Source: Streptomyces sp. WMMC500 (lineage in GTDB: Bacteria > Actinomycetota > Actinomycetes > Streptomycetales > Streptomycetaceae). From it: a stretch of 64,000 bases of DNA. Shown here piece by piece: positions 62,012-64,000 of this stretch. The notes beneath the pieces were generated by a model. That model ran no database searches. It was not told where the DNA came from and was given only the letters and a program-made list of their open reading frames with translations. A program made the position numbers and the translations under genes. The DNA is taken from positions 4,068,001-4,132,000 of the forward strand of contig NZ_CP114905.1 of assembly GCF_027497195.1 (NCBI RefSeq), written 5' to 3'. The first letter of the stretch is position 1, and every line of letters starts with the position of its first letter.

Positions 62012-62992
62012 TCAGAGCGCCCGAATCGGGCGGAAGCCCGTGTTGCCGCTTGAGCTGTCCGGCGTGTTCCCCATCCGCGCCGACGTCCGGTACCGCAGGC
62101 AGTACGACTCGTGGCACATGTGCGACCCCCCCTTCAGCACCCGCGTCTGCCCCAGCCGCGGCCCCCGCGGGTTGTCGCGCGGCCCCTTGCGATGGTGCCT
62201 CGCGTGGAACCAGTCCGCGCACCACTCCCACACGTTCCCCGTGGCGTTGTACAGCCCGTAGGCGTTCGGCTCGAAGGCGTCCACCGGGCACGTGCCCCGG
62301 TAGCCGTCCGCCGCCGTGTTCCGGTCCGGGAAGCTGCCGCGCCAGATGTTCATCCGGTACGCGCCCTCCGGCTCCCGCTCCGCGCCCCACGGGTACGGCT
62401 CGCCCGCCAGCCCGCCGCGCGCCGCGTACTCCCACTCCGCCTCCGTCGGCAGCCGTCCGCCCGCCCAGGCGCAGAAGGCCAGCGCATCGGTGTGCGAGAC
62501 GTGCACCACCGGGTGGTCCCACCGGCCGCGCAGGCCCGAGCCGGGACCCTCCGGGTGCCGCCAGTCCGCCTGGTGGACCTGCCGCCACCACGGCGTCTGC
62601 GGCGGCGAGGCGGTGGGCGGGAAGTTCTTGGGCAGGAAGCCCGCGAAGACGAAGGACCAGCCGAAGCGCTCGGCGTCCGTGACGTACGACGTGGCGTCGG
62701 CGAAGGCCGCGAACTCCTCGTTCGTCACCGCCGTCGCCGCCACCGCGAAGCCGTCGACCGTCACCTCGCGCGACGGGCCCTCCCCGTCCGCCGGGTACGG
62801 CCCGTCGTCGTAGCCCATCCGGAACACCCCGCCGGGCAGCTTCCGCCACCCTCCGCGCGGCTCGTACGTGCCCGCTCCCGCGGCGACGGCCTCCGTACGC
62901 GCCGTCGCGACGGCCCGCGCCGGCACGGCGGCCCCTTCCGTCCCGCGTCCCGGTGCGCAGCACGCCTTCGGCTCGGTGCCCCCGTCCCCCAT
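62012..62992 (-). CDS. Formylglycine-generating enzyme (FGE/SUMF1 family)
   Basis: A 326-residue copper oxidase that converts a Cys in a CxPxR motif of sulfatases to formylglycine. The active-site cysteines are Cys293 and Cys298 in GGSHMCHESYCLRYR, the same five-residue spacing as Cys336/Cys341 of human SUMF1. The FGE-specific tail NTPDSSSGNTGFR and DHPVVHVSHTDALAFCAWAGGRLPTEAEWEYAARGG are present. A CCAP motif lies at residues 11-14. The start ATG 62992 shares one base with the folE stop (TGATG), so it is coupled to folE. No sulfatase lies in the window. The closely related sulfoxide synthases and kinase domains lack the two cysteines, so FGE is the better call. Confidence 0.92.
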   Translation of the reverse strand: MGDGGTEPKACCAPGRGTEGAAVPARAVATARTEAVAAGAGTYEPRGGWRKLPGGVFRMGYDDGPYPADGEGPSREVTVDGFAVAATAVTNEEFAAFADATSYVTDAERFGWSFVFAGFLPKNFPPTASPPQTPWWRQVHQADWRHPEGPGSGLRGRWDHPVVHVSHTDALAFCAWAGGRLPTEAEWEYAARGGLAGEPYPWGAEREPEGAYRMNIWRGSFPDRNTAADGYRGTCPVDAFEPNAYGLYNATGNVWEWCADWFHARHHRKGPRDNPRGPRLGQTRVLKGGSHMCHESYCLRYRTSARMGNTPDSSSGNTGFRPIRAL

Positions 62993-63660
62993 CAGCGCGC
63001 CTTGATCAGGCTCATCGCCTCGGCCCGCGTCGCGGGGTCCCGCAACTGCCCGCGCACCGCCGACGTCAGCGTCTTCGCGCCCGGCTTCCGCACGCCCCGC
63101 ATCGTCATGCACAGGTGCTCGCACTCGATGACCACGATCACGCCCCGCGGCTCCAGTATCGCCATCAGCGAGTCCGCGATCTGCGTGGTCAGCCGCTCCT
63201 GCACCTGCGGCCTGCGCGCGTACACGTCCACCAGCCGCGCCAGCTTCGACAGCCCGGTGATCTTCCCGTCGTGCGACGGGATGTACCCCACGTGCGCGGA
63301 GCCGACGAAGGGCACCAGGTGGTGCTCGCAGGTGCTGAGCACCTCGATGTCCTTGACCAGCACCATCTCGTCGTGGCCCAGGTCGAACGTCGTCGTGAGC
63401 ACGTCCTCGGGACGCTGCCGCAGCCCCGCGAATATCTCCTTGTACGAGCGCGCCACCCGCGCCGGCGTCTCCAGCAGACCCTCGCGGTCCGGGTCCTCGC
63501 CGACGGCGATGAGCAGCTCCCGCACGGCGTTCTCGGCGCGCTTCTCGTCGAAGTCGCCGTACCCCGCGCCGGCCGCCCCCGCGCCGCCGTACCCGGCGCC
63601 GCGGAAGCCCGCGCCGCCGTGCTCCGGGCCGTTTCCCGGTCCGACCGCCGCATCCGTCAT
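62992..63660 (-). CDS. folE: GTP cyclohydrolase I
   Basis: A 222-residue enzyme that opens GTP to dihydroneopterin triphosphate, starting folate synthesis. The Zn site uses Cys and His of [22 protein letters not shown] and Cys of [41 protein letters not shown] supplies the substrate loop. The first 35 residues are a Gly-rich leader ([21 protein letters not shown]). ATG 63660 follows AGAGGCACGACG. The stop overlaps the FGE start by one base. The upstream neighbour is ftsH, as in other Streptomyces. Confidence 0.97.
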   Translation of the reverse strand: MTDAAVGPGNGPEHGGAGFRGAGYGGAGAAGAGYGDFDEKRAENAVRELLIAVGEDPDREGLLETPARVARSYKEIFAGLRQRPEDVLTTTFDLGHDEMVLVKDIEVLSTCEHHLVPFVGSAHVGYIPSHDGKITGLSKLARLVDVYARRPQVQERLTTQIADSLMAILEPRGVIVVIECEHLCMTMRGVRKPGAKTLTSAVRGQLRDPATRAEAMSLIKAR

Positions 63661-63744
63661 CGTCGTGCCTCTCGTACCTGCGCTCATGGCCGCGCCCCCA
63701 AGGCTAGAACCTCGGGGGCGCTGCTCACATTCCGGCGGTGTCCG

Positions 63745-64000
63745 CTACGGCTGACCGCCCTCGCTCGGCGACGGCTGGTGCTGCGGGCCCTCGCCCGGCA
63801 GCGAGCCGCCCTGGAGGCCGCCCGGCAGCCCGCCGCCGGCCGGCGGCGTCTCGGCCTTGTCGAGCATCCTCGGGCCCGAGCCGTTCGTCTCCCGCGGGGA
63901 GGTGACCGGCGGCCGGGTGGAGGGCGTACGCCGCGAGGAGCCGGTCCACGCCGGCCGCAGCGGGCGCTTGACCAGCGGGCGGAAGATCTCGGCGATCTCC
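63745..64000 (-). CDS. ftsH: ATP-dependent zinc metalloprotease FtsH, C-terminal 84 residues only
   Basis: Only the end of the gene is in the window. The visible residues are EIAEIFRPLVKRP, the tail of the protease domain, then a disordered Pro/Gly-rich C-terminus (RTPSTRPPVTSPRETNGSGPRMLDKAETPPAGGG and GGLQGGSLPGEGPQHQPSPSEGGQP), which I recall from Streptomyces FtsH. The stop is TAG at 63745-63747. It is directly upstream of folE with an 84-base gap. The AAA and metal-binding motifs lie beyond the edge. Confidence 0.85.
   Translation of the reverse strand, partial: EIAEIFRPLVKRPLRPAWTGSSRRTPSTRPPVTSPRETNGSGPRMLDKAETPPAGGGLPGGLQGGSLPGEGPQHQPSPSEGGQP

Noticed and set aside
61793..62053. 86-codon rightward frame running through promoter-like copies A and B
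   Set aside because: It is in phase only because the copies are 204 bases apart. Its composition is Arg/Ala/Pro-rich and it overlaps the conserved 3' end of the opposite gene.

Overview
The window comes from a high-GC actinomycete, almost certainly Streptomyces or a close relative. The base composition is about 70% or more G+C with strong third-position bias. Many genes start with GTG or TTG. Two Lsr2-type nucleoid proteins are present, along with a DUF3073 protein, a PF21725-like T7SS-secreted protein and orphan paralogues typical of Streptomyces. I see no prophage, insertion sequence, rRNA operon or CRISPR array.

Layout. 1-20 kb: a conserved core block with valine/leucine dehydrogenase, a DUF3073 protein, purF-purM and purS-purQ-purL (most of the FGAR to AIR section of purine synthesis, on the minus strand) and the Lsr2 paralogue lsrL. 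Between the two pur groups lie regulators (XRE, an RsbW-like ATPase, MarR), small enzymes, a PH-domain membrane protein, and an operon of three diverged copies of a TPM-like exported protein. 20.3-25 kb: three tRNA-Gly genes and a four-gene ABC exporter plus two-component cassette. One tRNA-Gly (UCC) has unusual D and T arms. 25-32 kb: mutY, VOC and AraC genes, a DHA2 drug exporter with a divergent TetR repressor, and clpC. 32.6-36 kb: a partial prim-pol-like gene whose end overlaps lsr2, a GNAT that may be N-acetylglutamate synthase, a BlaI-type regulator and small proteins.

36-41.6 kb: a tight cofactor operon read leftward. It runs DUF2520 Rossmann protein, panC, nadB, nadC, coaX, joining CoA (pantothenate) and NAD synthesis, mostly with 4-base start/stop overlaps. 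41.8-47.4 kb: a PLP lyase, an ArsR-like regulator, a second two-component system and a MidA/NDUFAF7-type methyltransferase. 47.4-51.4 kb: a complete osmoprotectant (OpuC-type) ABC importer whose ATPase gene diverges from the two permease genes and the lipoprotein gene. 51.5-57.3 kb: a secreted beta-helix protein and a four-gene cassette that looks like a type VII secretion substrate with partners.

57.3-64 kb: an orphan nuoD, DUF3180, and the folate genes folK, folB, folP and folE, ending in the C-terminus of ftsH. A formylglycine-generating enzyme gene overlaps the folE stop codon by one base. The gaps on either side of folP hold three copies of a promoter-like element resembling the RecA-independent DNA-damage (PafBC) promoter.

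The most promising points for follow-up are the aberrant tRNA-Gly(UCC), the three-paralogue TPM-like operon with a conserved NPLHG...CxxC domain, the T7SS-like cassette, the folE-coupled formylglycine-generating enzyme, and the repeated damage-type promoter elements.
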